NCBI GenBank assembly: GCA_009886205.1
Contig: QXZU01000066.1
Span: forward strand, 33,932 to 69,287
DNA from: K189A clade bacterium
GTDB taxonomy: Bacteria > Pseudomonadota > Gammaproteobacteria > Pseudomonadales > Azotimanducaceae
DNA length: 35,356 nucleotides
Direction of reading: 5' to 3'
Each line of letters starts with the position of its first letter. The first letter of the stretch is position 1. The notes beneath the pieces were generated by a model, which ran no database searches, was not told the DNA's origin, and saw nothing but the letters and a program-made list of their open reading frames with translations. This document shows positions 16,251-24,525 of this stretch, in pieces. The translations under genes and the position numbers were made by a program.

Positions 16251-17519
16251 TTGACGCAAACACAATCTATTTGGCAAAACCCAGGCTTCAGGGCCTATTT
16301 GGGTTCCACTGGCTTTTCAGGCATGGCCTTAGCCATGCAACAACTGCTATTAAGTTGGATGCTCATTGGTATTTTGCAGTTGCCCGCAGACCAAGTGGGG
16401 TTGATACAGGCCATTATTGGTATTCCCGGGGTGCTGCTGATGTTGATGGGGGGCGCCAGCGCTGATCGCACTGACCCTCGATCTATGCTCATAAAAGTCT
16501 ATTTTGTAGCCCCGATTTTGCCGATATTCCTAATTTTTATGGAAATGTATCAGTGGCTGGGAGTGGCCACCGTGACGCTTTGGGGCTTGGGCATGAGTGT
16601 GGTTCAGTCCTACTCTATGCCGGGTCAGCAAGCGATTTTAAATCGACTCACCAGTTCATCAGTGCAGCAGGGCGTAACTGCTGCCACAGCCATGGGATTT
16701 GTGGTTCAAGTGGTGGGCCTAATTCTTGCGGGCCAGATTGATACGTTGGGGATATCGCCTGTGCTCGGCCTTCAGGCCTTTGGGCTTGTGCTGGCGGGTC
16801 TTATGATGATGCGTATTGCACCGGTACAATCTGCGGTCAAGCCCGCTAACGGTGCATCTTCGGTGCAGGTGATACGCGACGGTTTAGTCGCCACCTACCG
16901 AAGCCCGATTATTTTCCATACGCTGCTGATTACCTTTAGTTCCAGTATTTTTAACGCCGGTTCTTTTATTACGGTTTTCCCCTTTATTGTTAAACGTATT
17001 TACGATGGCGATGCGTGGTTGTTAGCAGTACTCATGGCGGTATTTTTTGCCGGTGCTACGTTGTCGAATATTATCTTGCTGCGTTATATGCCGCTAAAGG
17101 CCCCAGGCAGATTGTTTTTGATTATGCAGTTGTCGCGGATAGTAGTGATTTATTTGATGTGGATAGAACCTGCATTTTGGGTGATGGTGGTGGCCACCAT
17201 AGGTTGGGGTTTGAATATGGGCGTGACCACTAATTTGGCTAGGGCCATTGTTCAGGAGTCAGCGCCTAATGAATACCTGGGGCGAATCATGTCGGTGTTC
17301 AGCATTGGCATGGTAGGTAGCGCGCCAATAGGCGCCATTGTGCTGGGTTGGATGATTGAGCGATTTGGTACGCTCAATGCGCTAATTCCAGCTATGGCGC
17401 TGTCGCTGATACTGTTTCTTTATGGTGCGTTTATGTCCCCCGTATGGGGTTATCGCAGTGCGGTGCCCCAAGCGGATGATTCTGTAGATGCAGCATCAGG
17501 TCATACGCCAGATAAATAG
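16251..17519 (+). CDS. MFS exporter, EntS/MFS_3-like
   Basis: A 422-residue, ~12-helix permease. It begins NPGFRAYLGSTGFSGMALAM (helix 1), then IGIPGVLLMLMGGASADRTDPRSML (motif A variant after helix 2), PGQQAILNRLTSSSVQQG after helix 4, and APNEYLGRIMSVFSIGMVGSAPIGAIVLG in the second half, the pattern of the enterobactin-exporter-like group. Such proteins export siderophores or drugs. The start is TTG at 16251 behind AAGGGGAC; no ATG is available before helix 1. It is paralogous to the transporter at 33162-34373 and divergent from the Qnr-like gene, so shared regulation of an efflux plus target-protection pair is a reasonable inference. Confidence 0.85.
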   Translation: MTQTQSIWQNPGFRAYLGSTGFSGMALAMQQLLLSWMLIGILQLPADQVGLIQAIIGIPGVLLMLMGGASADRTDPRSMLIKVYFVAPILPIFLIFMEMYQWLGVATVTLWGLGMSVVQSYSMPGQQAILNRLTSSSVQQGVTAATAMGFVVQVVGLILAGQIDTLGISPVLGLQAFGLVLAGLMMMRIAPVQSAVKPANGASSVQVIRDGLVATYRSPIIFHTLLITFSSSIFNAGSFITVFPFIVKRIYDGDAWLLAVLMAVFFAGATLSNIILLRYMPLKAPGRLFLIMQLSRIVVIYLMWIEPAFWVMVVATIGWGLNMGVTTNLARAIVQESAPNEYLGRIMSVFSIGMVGSAPIGAIVLGWMIERFGTLNALIPAMALSLILFLYGAFMSPVWGYRSAVPQADDSVDAASGHTPDK

Positions 17520-17692
17520 TTGGGGTGGGGCTCAATGTGGCCCAAATGGATCTAAGAACACCCTATGTTCTAGCAAAGTACTTGAAACGTACCAGCGAAG
17601 ATCTTTCCAACATTTTGCGACCTTAAGCACTGGCGTGACCGGCCTTTCCCTACTAGGCTAGCGACTATGCTTACGCCACTAGAACGCCAAAA

Positions 17693-18334
17693 ATGACCGA
17701 TCTAATACGCGACGTCCGTCGAGAATATAAATACGCCACGCTAAGTAGCGCCGAGATTGCCAAAGATCCCTTGGATCAATTTAAGCGATGGATGGGTGAG
17801 GCTGAAAAGGCGGAGATTCAAGATGTCACTGCTATGGCTTTGGCCACATCTGACGCACAAGGTCAGCCTACCGTGCGCATTGTGCTGCTCAAAGGCTTTG
17901 ATGAAGCGGGCTTTAGTTGGTTTTCTGATGGCGGCAGTGAGAAGGGCCAGGCGTTAGCCGCCAACCCTCGGGCTGAACTGCTCTTTCATTGGCGTGAGTT
18001 AGATCGGCAGATTCGGATTCGCGGCAGTGTGGTGGCGTTAAGTGCGGCTGAGGCAGATGCCTACTTTTATTCGCGGCCACTGGCTAGCCAGTTGGCGGCG
18101 GCCACGTCTCAGCAAAGCCAGCCTGTGGATAGCCGCGATGAGTTAGAACAACGTTATAAAGCGTTGGCGGCCCAGCATACAGAGCAAGCGCCAAGACCGC
18201 AGGCGTGGGGTGGTTTTAAGTTGCGGCCCGAAGCTTATGAGTTTTGGCAGGGGCGCGAGGGTAGGTTGCACGATAGGTTGCAGTTTAAGCGTGATGTTGA
18301 GCAACATTGGCAGATGCAACGATTGCAGCCCTAG
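17693..18334 (+). CDS. pdxH: Pyridoxamine/pyridoxine 5'-phosphate oxidase
   Basis: A 213-residue FMN enzyme, standard length, making PLP from PNP or PMP. Seen: N-terminal IRDVRREY, DPLDQFKRWMGEA, FMN-binding RIVLLKGFDEAGFSWFSD, the SEKGQALAANPRAELLFHW block, RQIRIRG, YFYSRPLASQLAAATSQQSQPV, and the C-terminal GGFKLRPEAYEFWQGREGRLHDR with final RLQP. The active-site RLHDR is intact. QLAAATSQQS departs slightly from the common IGAWAS form. The gene converges on the acyl-CoA dehydrogenase gene across a CTCTTT microsatellite. No close functional partner is evident. Confidence 0.95.
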   Translation: MTDLIRDVRREYKYATLSSAEIAKDPLDQFKRWMGEAEKAEIQDVTAMALATSDAQGQPTVRIVLLKGFDEAGFSWFSDGGSEKGQALAANPRAELLFHWRELDRQIRIRGSVVALSAAEADAYFYSRPLASQLAAATSQQSQPVDSRDELEQRYKALAAQHTEQAPRPQAWGGFKLRPEAYEFWQGREGRLHDRLQFKRDVEQHWQMQRLQP

Positions 18335-18348
18335 GGCTACACACAGCA

Positions 18349-18382
18349 CTCTTTCTCTTTCTCTTTCTCTTTCTCTTTCTTT
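18349..18382. repeat. CTCTTT hexanucleotide microsatellite
   Basis: About five and a half perfect copies of CTCTTT (polypyrimidine on the plus strand) sit between the 3' ends of pdxH and the acyl-CoA dehydrogenase gene. It is the cleanest simple-sequence repeat in the window and outside coding sequence. Confidence 0.95.
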
Positions 18383-18417
18383 GGTCTCGTGTGTTGCCTA
18401 CCCATTGAAACGTTGGG

Positions 18418-19602
18418 CTAGTCGGGTAAGCCCAACACACGTTTGGCAATTATGTTCAGTTGCACTTCTTTGGTACCGCCTGCAATGGTTAGCGACTTCT
18501 GTTTCAACCAATCTCTTGTGGCGTCTATCTCTTCAGTTTTAAAGCCGGTTGCCTCCCAGCCAATACCTTGTGTACCCATGGCCGCTACCAGTATTTCGTC
18601 ACCTTCCTGAGTGATTAAAGCGTTAGACAGTTTTACCGCAGAAGAGGCGAAGCCCGGTGCGCTGGCGGCAGTTTCTTCAATGACGCGCTTCTGGGTTAGG
18701 CGTTGGGCAGTAAACGCAATCTGATGGTTAAGTAGGCGACGGCGCAAACTGGTGTCGGCAATTTTGCCCTCTACCACTGGGCTGTATTGTTGTACTTGTG
18801 CAGGCAGGGGGCTGTCACTTGAGCGGCCACCTTGTGAACCTGAGGTATTGATGCCTGCGTGAGTAGAGCGCTCGAATTGGAGTAATCGTTTGCCGACTGT
18901 CCAGCCGTTATCTACGCCGCCAATGACATCGTTAGCGGGCGCTATGGCGTTCTCAAAATTGGTTTCGTTGAAGGGCGATGCGCCGCTGAGTAGGCGTACT
19001 GGGGTGACCTCTACGCCGGGTTGCGACATATCTACCAGTATTAGGCTTATACCTAAGTGTTGGGGTGCTGTTGGGTTGGTGCGTGCAAGGACAAAAATGT
19101 AGTCGCAATCCATGGCGTCTGATGTCCACACCTTGCGCCCGTTAAGTACGTAATGGTCGCCCTTGAGTTCAGCCTTACACGCTAAGCTCGCTAGATCTGA
19201 ACCGGCGCCTGGTTCAGAGTAGCCCATAGCCCAGCCGCCTTCGCCACGTGCGATACCCGGCAGCCAACGCGCCTTTTGCTCATCGGTGCCCATTTCCAAT
19301 ATGGTGGGTCCAATGTAGTTCACGCCACGCCCGGTCAGTGGGGTTCTGGCATTTATGCGTTTTAGTTCATCAATCAAAATGGGGTAAAGGTCTTTGTCTA
19401 GCGCCGCGCCGCCATATTCAACCGGCCATGTGGGCACGGTCCAACCTCGTTCAGCCATGCGTTCCAACCAAAGTTTGCTGTCTGCATTAAGGTCGATTTT
19501 GCTGCTGCCCCAAGGTATTTGACCATCGCCACGGGCTCCCGGAGGACAGTTCTCGGCCAACCAAGCTCTGGTTTCGCTTCTAAAAGTTTCTGCTTTGTTC
19601 AT
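18418..19602 (-). CDS. Acyl-CoA dehydrogenase
   Basis: A 394-residue FAD flavoprotein of the acyl-CoA dehydrogenase superfamily. N-terminal helical domain to ~120 (WPVEYGGAALD), middle beta-domain with AMGYSEPGAGSDLASL and VLNGRKVWTSDAMDCDYIFVLART, then the C-terminal helical domain ending SLTIAGGTKEVQLNIIAKRVLGLP, where the GGT-x-E-x-Q-x-N signature contacts FAD. It introduces the alpha,beta double bond in an acyl-CoA. A catalytic Glu was not assigned from sequence alone. The sequence style is like the FadE proteins of steroid and branched-chain catabolism. It is the last gene of the minus-strand beta-oxidation run and is separated from the thiolase by a lipoprotein gene. Confidence 0.9.
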   Translation of the reverse strand: MNKAETFRSETRAWLAENCPPGARGDGQIPWGSSKIDLNADSKLWLERMAERGWTVPTWPVEYGGAALDKDLYPILIDELKRINARTPLTGRGVNYIGPTILEMGTDEQKARWLPGIARGEGGWAMGYSEPGAGSDLASLACKAELKGDHYVLNGRKVWTSDAMDCDYIFVLARTNPTAPQHLGISLILVDMSQPGVEVTPVRLLSGASPFNETNFENAIAPANDVIGGVDNGWTVGKRLLQFERSTHAGINTSGSQGGRSSDSPLPAQVQQYSPVVEGKIADTSLRRRLLNHQIAFTAQRLTQKRVIEETAASAPGFASSAVKLSNALITQEGDEILVAAMGTQGIGWEATGFKTEEIDATRDWLKQKSLTIAGGTKEVQLNIIAKRVLGLPD

Positions 19603-19726
19603 GTTCTACTCAATTTGTTGGGTTAGCCCTTTTTGGAAAATCGAAGAGGGGACGACGAGAAGTCGCCCTCGCTCGAAACCGATCCTATTGTCTGCGGTCG
19701 CACTCTTACTTCACTCTACCTCGGCG

Positions 19727-20545
19727 CTAATCACATAAAGGGGCGATGCGTTTGCCTACCAGAGCAAGGCAGAAATTCTCAGGGCATTGCTGCGCACGTG
19801 AGGCCATATCTGCGGCGCTGATGTCCTTCGGAGCAACCGGCTTGCCGACCAATTTGCTGCTAGAAACCGACGCGTCCGTGCACATAACAAATTGATACAG
19901 CGCTGGCTGGCGTTGCACAATTTCTGCATATACTGCCTCTAACTGGGTTTGTTTGTCTTCTAGTGTGCGCTCGTAGCCCTGGTCGTCAGCGTTTTCTGCG
20001 CGCTGGGTAAGTGTTGTGAACAGAGTGTCTGAGCGGTACCAGTACAATCTAAAAACGCCGTCATCGCGCTTTAATACTGCGCCCTCTTGGATTGTATTGC
20101 CGCGCGTGTCCATTGAGGTCAGCCATATTTCGACAAACTCTCCGCATAATTCCTGAGTGCCTTGGCCATAGCATTTGAGCAGCTTGCTGCTGGTGATTGT
20201 GCGGCTTTCAGGTGCTATTTTTGCTGCGTGTTCATACATGTCTGCACAGCTTGCATCATAAAATTTAACCAAGCCAAACGCGTGGCAACTGGGTGGATTA
20301 TCTGTGGCAGCCGCTAAAAACCAGTCATTTAGCGCTGTTATGCCCTGAGTTTTGATGGCTTCATCGTCTTCGCCGCAACCGCCTAGGCAAAGGGCTAGGC
20401 CCAGTGTGCATAAAAGTGTGCATAAAAGTGTGCTTAAAGTGGTGCTAAGCGCACGACGAAACTTCTGCGGGGCAAAGTTGCTGCTTGATGTGATACTGGA
20501 TGCTAAGTGGCTCAGAGCCAGGGTTAAACCCAGATGCAACAGCAA
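19727..20545 (-). CDS. Cysteine-rich hypothetical lipoprotein with uncertain start
   Basis: Unrecognised family. The mature part (~215 residues) follows lipobox CLGGC (Cys57) with acidic GEDDE, and has several cysteines (SCHAF, ASCADM, KCYG, LCGEF, VMCTD, QQCPENFC, LCD) suggesting periplasmic disulfides. A compact middle section (EIWLTSMDTRGNTIQEGAVLKRDDGVFRLYWY) looks like a small beta domain. No ATG or GTG precedes the lipobox in this frame: only TTG at 20545 or 20539, and the first lies against a hairpin. The signal peptide's hydrophobic core is built from a 12-base tandem repeat (LSTL-LCTL-LCTL). The N-region before it (~30 residues) is unusually long. Position between thiolase and acyl-CoA dehydrogenase may be incidental. 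Confidence 0.65.
   Translation of the reverse strand: MLLHLGLTLALSHLASSITSSSNFAPQKFRRALSTTLSTLLCTLLCTLGLALCLGGCGEDDEAIKTQGITALNDWFLAAATDNPPSCHAFGLVKFYDASCADMYEHAAKIAPESRTITSSKLLKCYGQGTQELCGEFVEIWLTSMDTRGNTIQEGAVLKRDDGVFRLYWYRSDTLFTTLTQRAENADDQGYERTLEDKQTQLEAVYAEIVQRQPALYQFVMCTDASVSSSKLVGKPVAPKDISAADMASRAQQCPENFCLALVGKRIAPLCD
20403..20438. repeat. 12-base repeat encoding a signal-peptide core
   Basis: Units 20403-20414, 20415-20426 (identical, AGTGTGCATAAA) and 20427-20438 (one change) encode, on the minus strand, LCTL/LCTL/LSTL of the lipoprotein signal sequence. Because the unit is four codons long, copy-number change would alter hydrophobic length without a frameshift. Confidence 0.85.
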
Positions 20546-20567
20546 GCCCCGATGTTGACGTCGGGGC
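20546..20567 (-). terminator. GC-rich hairpin after the thiolase gene
   Basis: On the minus strand GCCCCGA, an eight-base loop and TCGGGGC form a 7-bp stem, followed by TTGCTGTT. It lies 31 bases past the thiolase stop and right before the first possible start of the lipoprotein gene. It could be a weak terminator/attenuator or occlude the lipoprotein ribosome site. Confidence 0.45.
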
Positions 20568-20598
20568 GTTGCGGGTTGCGGCCAATGCCTAAATTTAA

Positions 20599-21837
20599 TT
20601 AGACGCGCTCAATGATAATGGCAGGTGCCATGCCGCCGCCAGTACACATGGTGATCAGTCCAGTGCTTAGGTCGCGGCGCTCTAACTCATCTAACAGGGT
20701 GCCAATGAGGATTGAACCTGTAGCTGCAATAGGGTGACCTAACGCCATTGCGCCGCCGTTAACATTTACCTTGGCTGGATCGAGTCCCAAGTCGCGGATG
20801 AACTTCGCAGCAACTACTGAGAAGGCTTCGTTGATTTCAAACAAGTCGATATCGTCTACGGTCATACCTACTCGAGCTAACGCTTTTCTTGCAGCAGGTA
20901 CCGGTTCGTTAAGCATAAGGGTGGGATCGCCTCCGACTGTGGCCATTGAGATAATGCGCGCGCGTGGCTTCCAGCCCACTTTGTCTGCATAGGCCTTGTT
21001 ACTTAAAATCAATGCCGCAGCACCGTCTACAACACCTGAGCTATTGCCGGCATGGTGTACGTGGTTAATGTCTAAATCTGGGTACTTGCGAGCGACTAAC
21101 TGGCGGAAGGTTTCGCCGCCGTTGTCTACTGGGGCATCCATAAACTGAGAGAAAACAGTAGGCAGTGCTGCCAAAGTTTCCATAGTGGTGCCAGGGCGCG
21201 GGAACTCCTCGCGATCTAGAGCAAGGGTGCCGTCGTCGTTAAATACAGGAATAACGCTTTTGTCGAAGTAGCCATTGGCAACCGCGTGTTGGGCACGAAT
21301 TTGGCTTTCAACGGCCAACGCATCCAACTCTTCTCTGCTGAAGTTGTCGAGGGTGGCGATCATATCCGCACACACACCTTGGTGTGGCTGCGGGTGCAGG
21401 TCACGCAAATGTAAGTTGCCGCCGTCTACTGTTCTGTTGCCGTATTCTGGTGTCAGCGTGGCTGTGTACGACATCATCTCAACGCCACCGGCGACACATA
21501 GATCGTCCATGCCGCTCATGATGTTGGCCGCTGCCAAGTTCACAGAGGTAATGCCTGATCCGCAGAAACGATCTAGGGTTACCGCAGATGCTGAGGTGTC
21601 CCAGCCTGCGTCTAATGCAGCCATACGGCCAACGCATGAACCCTGCTTACCCACTTGTGAGCTACAACCTACAACCACATCATCAATGTCTGCGGTGTTT
21701 AGATCGTTGCGGCTTTGAATGCCTTCAAACACTTTAGCCAGCAGCCGGCTTGGGTGGAATTCCGACAGCGAGCCCTTACCGGCTTTGCCGATGCCGCGAG
21801 GTGTTCTGGCTGCGTCTATAATGTATGCGTCTGTCAT
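20599..21837 (-). CDS. Thiolase (acetyl-CoA C-acyltransferase)
   Basis: A 412-residue thiolase, full length. Nucleophile Cys92 in LDRFCGSG, His368 in GGAMALGHPIAATG, and the second Cys398 in TMCTGGGMAPA make the complete Cys-His-Cys set; NEAFSVVAAK is the conserved oxyanion-hole loop, and HHAGNSSGVVDGAAAL the substrate-side loop. It cleaves 3-ketoacyl-CoA with CoA in beta-oxidation; sequence alone does not exclude a biosynthetic direction. It lies 98 bases downstream of the enoyl-CoA hydratase on the same strand. ATG at 21837 follows TAGGGGAAATA. Substrate class (fatty acid versus steroid side chain) is open. Confidence 0.93.
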   Translation of the reverse strand: MTDAYIIDAARTPRGIGKAGKGSLSEFHPSRLLAKVFEGIQSRNDLNTADIDDVVVGCSSQVGKQGSCVGRMAALDAGWDTSASAVTLDRFCGSGITSVNLAAANIMSGMDDLCVAGGVEMMSYTATLTPEYGNRTVDGGNLHLRDLHPQPHQGVCADMIATLDNFSREELDALAVESQIRAQHAVANGYFDKSVIPVFNDDGTLALDREEFPRPGTTMETLAALPTVFSQFMDAPVDNGGETFRQLVARKYPDLDINHVHHAGNSSGVVDGAAALILSNKAYADKVGWKPRARIISMATVGGDPTLMLNEPVPAARKALARVGMTVDDIDLFEINEAFSVVAAKFIRDLGLDPAKVNVNGGAMALGHPIAATGSILIGTLLDELERRDLSTGLITMCTGGGMAPAIIIERV

Positions 21838-21935
21838 GTTATTTCCCCTAACAAAAATTGACTAAGTATTGGTGGTTGTTAATGTTGGTTTGGCTCTGCT
21901 TTTATAAGGGTCTATATAAGCCCTTAATCAAACGG

Positions 21936-22766
21936 TTACTGGCCCCTAAAATCTGCGTCTCTCTTTTCCATAAACGACGCCATGCCTTCTTTGAAATCGT
22001 CGGATTGAAATAGCGGTAGTAGCTGCAAAAACACATGGTGCACGTGGTCGTTGAATGTTTCGTTCATGCTCATACGCATCATGCGTTTAGAAGACTGTAC
22101 GGCCAGCGGTGCCATAGAGGCAATTTGTTTGGCCATTTCCAGTGCGCGAGCGCCCACTTCATTATTGTTTACCACATGGGACACAAGGCCCATTTCTTCG
22201 CATTCTGATGCAACCAAAGTTTTGCCGGTAAATATAATTTCGCTGGCTTTTGACCACCCAATGAGTCTTGGCAGAATCCACGTACCACCAGACTCAGGCA
22301 CTACACCGCGCGCAGTAAATGCTGCGGCCAGTTTTGCTGTATCTGCCATTATTCTAATGTCACAGCCCAATGCTAGATCCATACCGTAACCTGCAGCTGA
22401 ACCATTCAGTGCTGCGATGGTGGGGGTGTCGATATTGTGCAATACAGTGGGTGGCGTGTTGCGCAGGTCTAGTGTTGTTGGGCTTCTACGTTTTTTGTCC
22501 GCTAGATTGTTAGTAATGTCGCTGCCGCGTAGATCTAAGCCGGCGCAAAAGAATTTGCCGGTACCGGTAACGATGATGGCGCGTACGTCTACATCTTGGT
22601 CAGCGGCTAATAACATTTCACTGAACCTATTCAGCATTGCGCCGGAAATAGTGTTTTGTTGTTCTGGGCGGTTAAAGGTGATGGTGGCTACATGATCTTC
22701 TACGGTATACAACATGGCGTGCTCGTCAGTGGTAGCCTGTGAGTTGTCTGTGGATGTGTTGGTCAT
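21936..22766 (-). CDS. Enoyl-CoA hydratase/isomerase (crotonase family)
   Basis: A 276-residue crotonase-fold protein. FNRPEQQNTIS at ~31-41, oxyanion-hole parts CAGLDL (74-79) and NGSAAGYGMDLALGCD (121-136), and Glu158 in VVPESGGTWILPRLIG; the hydratase's other acid (normally near residue 138 of the alignment, AD) is not clearly Glu, so isomerase or altered chemistry is possible. It hydrates 2-enoyl-CoA or shifts its double bond. An 18-residue Ser/Thr-rich N-terminal extension precedes the fold; Met18 is an alternative start. It lies between the Nudix gene and thiolase on one strand, gaps of 114 and 98 bases. Confidence 0.9.
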   Translation of the reverse strand: MTNTSTDNSQATTDEHAMLYTVEDHVATITFNRPEQQNTISGAMLNRFSEMLLAADQDVDVRAIIVTGTGKFFCAGLDLRGSDITNNLADKKRRSPTTLDLRNTPPTVLHNIDTPTIAALNGSAAGYGMDLALGCDIRIMADTAKLAAAFTARGVVPESGGTWILPRLIGWSKASEIIFTGKTLVASECEEMGLVSHVVNNNEVGARALEMAKQIASMAPLAVQSSKRMMRMSMNETFNDHVHHVFLQLLPLFQSDDFKEGMASFMEKRDADFRGQ

Positions 22767-22880
22767 GGGTCGCTCCAGTTGTAACTGTTGAGTGTGTGTT
22801 GAGGCTAACGGGCGCTGTATTTAACTCTGTTTTTTTAGCCCTTCTTAGCCTTGCCTAGCCCTTGTTGGGCGTAGTTAGGC

Positions 22881-23690
22881 CTACTTTGCCTTGCGCTCCG
22901 GCATTTTTTCTTCGCTGATGGCATAGCCTGCCTCAGTGGGAATGCACAAATAATTACCATCTTCGCGTTTTTCTGTCCAAGGCAATACGGGTACCACTGT
23001 GCTGCGCAATGTATTGCTAATGGCCTCTTCTGGGCTACGCCAAGTTGCGAGTTTTTCTAAGTTGCGCAGTGTTGGGAAAATAATCGTGCGCTTGCCTTGA
23101 GCCTCTTCCTTCACCGCATCTGCTGGTGGAATCCAAACTGAATCTACTGATTCGTAGCCATCGTGTACGGCGAGGTGGTCAGCGGGTGCAAGGGCGAGGT
23201 AGAAATGGGTATCAAAGCGTTTGGGCATCATGGGTGGTGTAATCCAATGCGCAAAATGGGTGAGTTCATCACAGGCTAAAACGAGGTTTTGTGTCTGTAA
23301 AAAGTCGATGAGTGAAACCTCACCTTTGTTCATGGGTTCGCGAAATTCTTGTAGTGAGGCCAATCTTTCACCGGTGATTATGCTGTTTGAACCTTTTTCT
23401 CGTGCTAACAAAATACCGCATTCTTCAAATGCTTCGCGAATGGCGCTGACCTGTGCCGCGCGCATATCTGTGTCGGTATTTGCGCCCTCTAAATAGGGGA
23501 TTAGGTCTTCGGCGAAATCTTGGGGGTCTGCTTTACCGCCGGGAAAGACTAATGCGCCAGAGGCAAAGTCAATTTGATGGTGCCGAACGACCATAAAAAC
23601 CTCAAGATCCTTAGCACCTTGTCTGAGCAGCAAGATGGTTGCGGCTGGCTTTGGAGTTGGTGCTGGCTCATTTGCTGATACGTCAGACAT
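22881..23690 (-). CDS. Nudix hydrolase, NUDT19/CoA-diphosphatase-like
   Basis: A 269-residue Nudix protein. The box is split: GALVFPGGKADPQD (~45-58) is followed by an insert of ~27 residues before REAFEECGILL (85-95), rather than the usual Gx5Ex7REUxEExGU. The interrupted box and the long C-terminal region (HFAHWITPPMMPKRFDTHFYLA, a motif conserved in NUDT19 relatives) point to the animal NUDT19-type CoA/acyl-CoA diphosphatases. Predicted activity: cleavage of CoA thioesters into phosphopantetheine and adenosine diphosphate. It heads the minus-strand acyl-CoA run, where controlling CoA or acyl-CoA levels would be sensible. ATG at 23690 follows AAAAGGGGAA. Confidence 0.85.
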   Translation of the reverse strand: MSDVSANEPAPTPKPAATILLLRQGAKDLEVFMVVRHHQIDFASGALVFPGGKADPQDFAEDLIPYLEGANTDTDMRAAQVSAIREAFEECGILLAREKGSNSIITGERLASLQEFREPMNKGEVSLIDFLQTQNLVLACDELTHFAHWITPPMMPKRFDTHFYLALAPADHLAVHDGYESVDSVWIPPADAVKEEAQGKRTIIFPTLRNLEKLATWRSPEEAISNTLRSTVVPVLPWTEKREDGNYLCIPTEAGYAISEEKMPERKAK

Positions 23691-24023
23691 TTGTTTCCCC
23701 TTTTAATTAGTCAACTAGGCGTTTATTCGCATACTTGCTGTACGCCTCATGGGCGTTCCTTTGGCGTTCTTTGCGCGCCGAATATAGCTATCCCCAATAA
23801 GCTAAGGTCGGCCAGTCCTCACTAAACGTCGCTAATACTGTCGAGCGCGCGGCCGCAGGTAAGTATAAATGCGACGACGGATGTTCGCTTATGTTCGGGC
23901 GTATGGCAAACTTAGGTTTGGTGTCTGCATCACGCCAGCGGGTCCAGTTTTAGCAAACGATACCCAACGACCTTGTGGTTAGTGAGCGGTCTGAACCTAG
24001 TCCAAAATTTGAATCAATAGCTT
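23691..24023. other. Divergent intergenic region, no gene seen
   Basis: This 333-base gap separates the minus-strand Nudix gene from the plus-strand small membrane protein. It should contain both promoters, but no hexamer pair stood out. A GC-rich stretch with GCGCGCGGCCGC near 23846-23858 is the only notable base-composition feature. Confidence 0.5.
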
Positions 24024-24407
24024 ATGCCTCTCATCATTACGATCTTAGTTACGCTCATTGTCATCATTTATGTGCGCTCGAATAAGCGTGCAAAGCAGCA
24101 GTGGCTGACGACCTTAGATTTACCCGGACGTTGGGTCATGCAAACCGCTGAAGGTTACCTGCAACTTCAAGGTGGTCTCAGTGAAGGCACCTTTACCATG
24201 CAGGTGGAAGGCGATGACGAGCCGCAAGCGCGCACCGGCAATTGGCATTTCTCAGGCAATTTGTTGGTGTTATCCACTCAGACTGGGCAGCGTAGTTTTA
24301 AGGTCAATTTTTTTCGCGCCGGAGTGTTGAGCCTAGAAGATCCAGATGGCACTGCTATGCTTTATCACAAGGCGGCAACCAATGTTGTGCCTATTGGCAC
24401 CAGCTAA
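24024..24407 (+). CDS. Small membrane-anchored hypothetical protein
   Basis: A 127-residue protein of no recognised family. Residues 2-17 (PLIITILVTLIVIIYV) form one N-terminal membrane helix, followed by RSNKRAKQQW, positive residues indicating a cytoplasmic C-terminal domain. The remainder looks like a single antiparallel beta-sheet domain (GRWVMQTAEGYLQLQGG, GTFTMQVEGDD, GNWHFSGNLLVLSTQTG, GVLSLEDPDG), a lipocalin- or META-like strand pattern. It precedes the DUF815 ATPase gene by 118 bases; two palindromes lie between. Function unknown. The start ATG has no strong ribosome site. Confidence 0.7.
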   Translation: MPLIITILVTLIVIIYVRSNKRAKQQWLTTLDLPGRWVMQTAEGYLQLQGGLSEGTFTMQVEGDDEPQARTGNWHFSGNLLVLSTQTGQRSFKVNFFRAGVLSLEDPDGTAMLYHKAATNVVPIGTS

Positions 24408-24416
24408 CCCGCTTAG

Positions 24417-24468
24417 GCCAACTTAACGAGTTGGCACTAATCAAATACACAGTTGTATATAACAACTG
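24417..24468. promoter_or_regulatory. Two adjacent perfect inverted repeats before the DUF815 gene
   Basis: GCCAACT/AGTTGGC (24417-24423 and 24429-24435, 5-base loop) and CAGTTGT/ACAACTG (24450-24456 and 24462-24468, loop ATATA). Neither has a T-tract. Arms share the core CAACT/AGTTG, so they may be paired operator sites or transcript hairpins. Confidence 0.4.
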
Positions 24469-24525
24469 CGTTAGACGAACTAATTAACAAACTAACGAAT
24501 AAAGACACAAAACAAGGGGAAGGGT

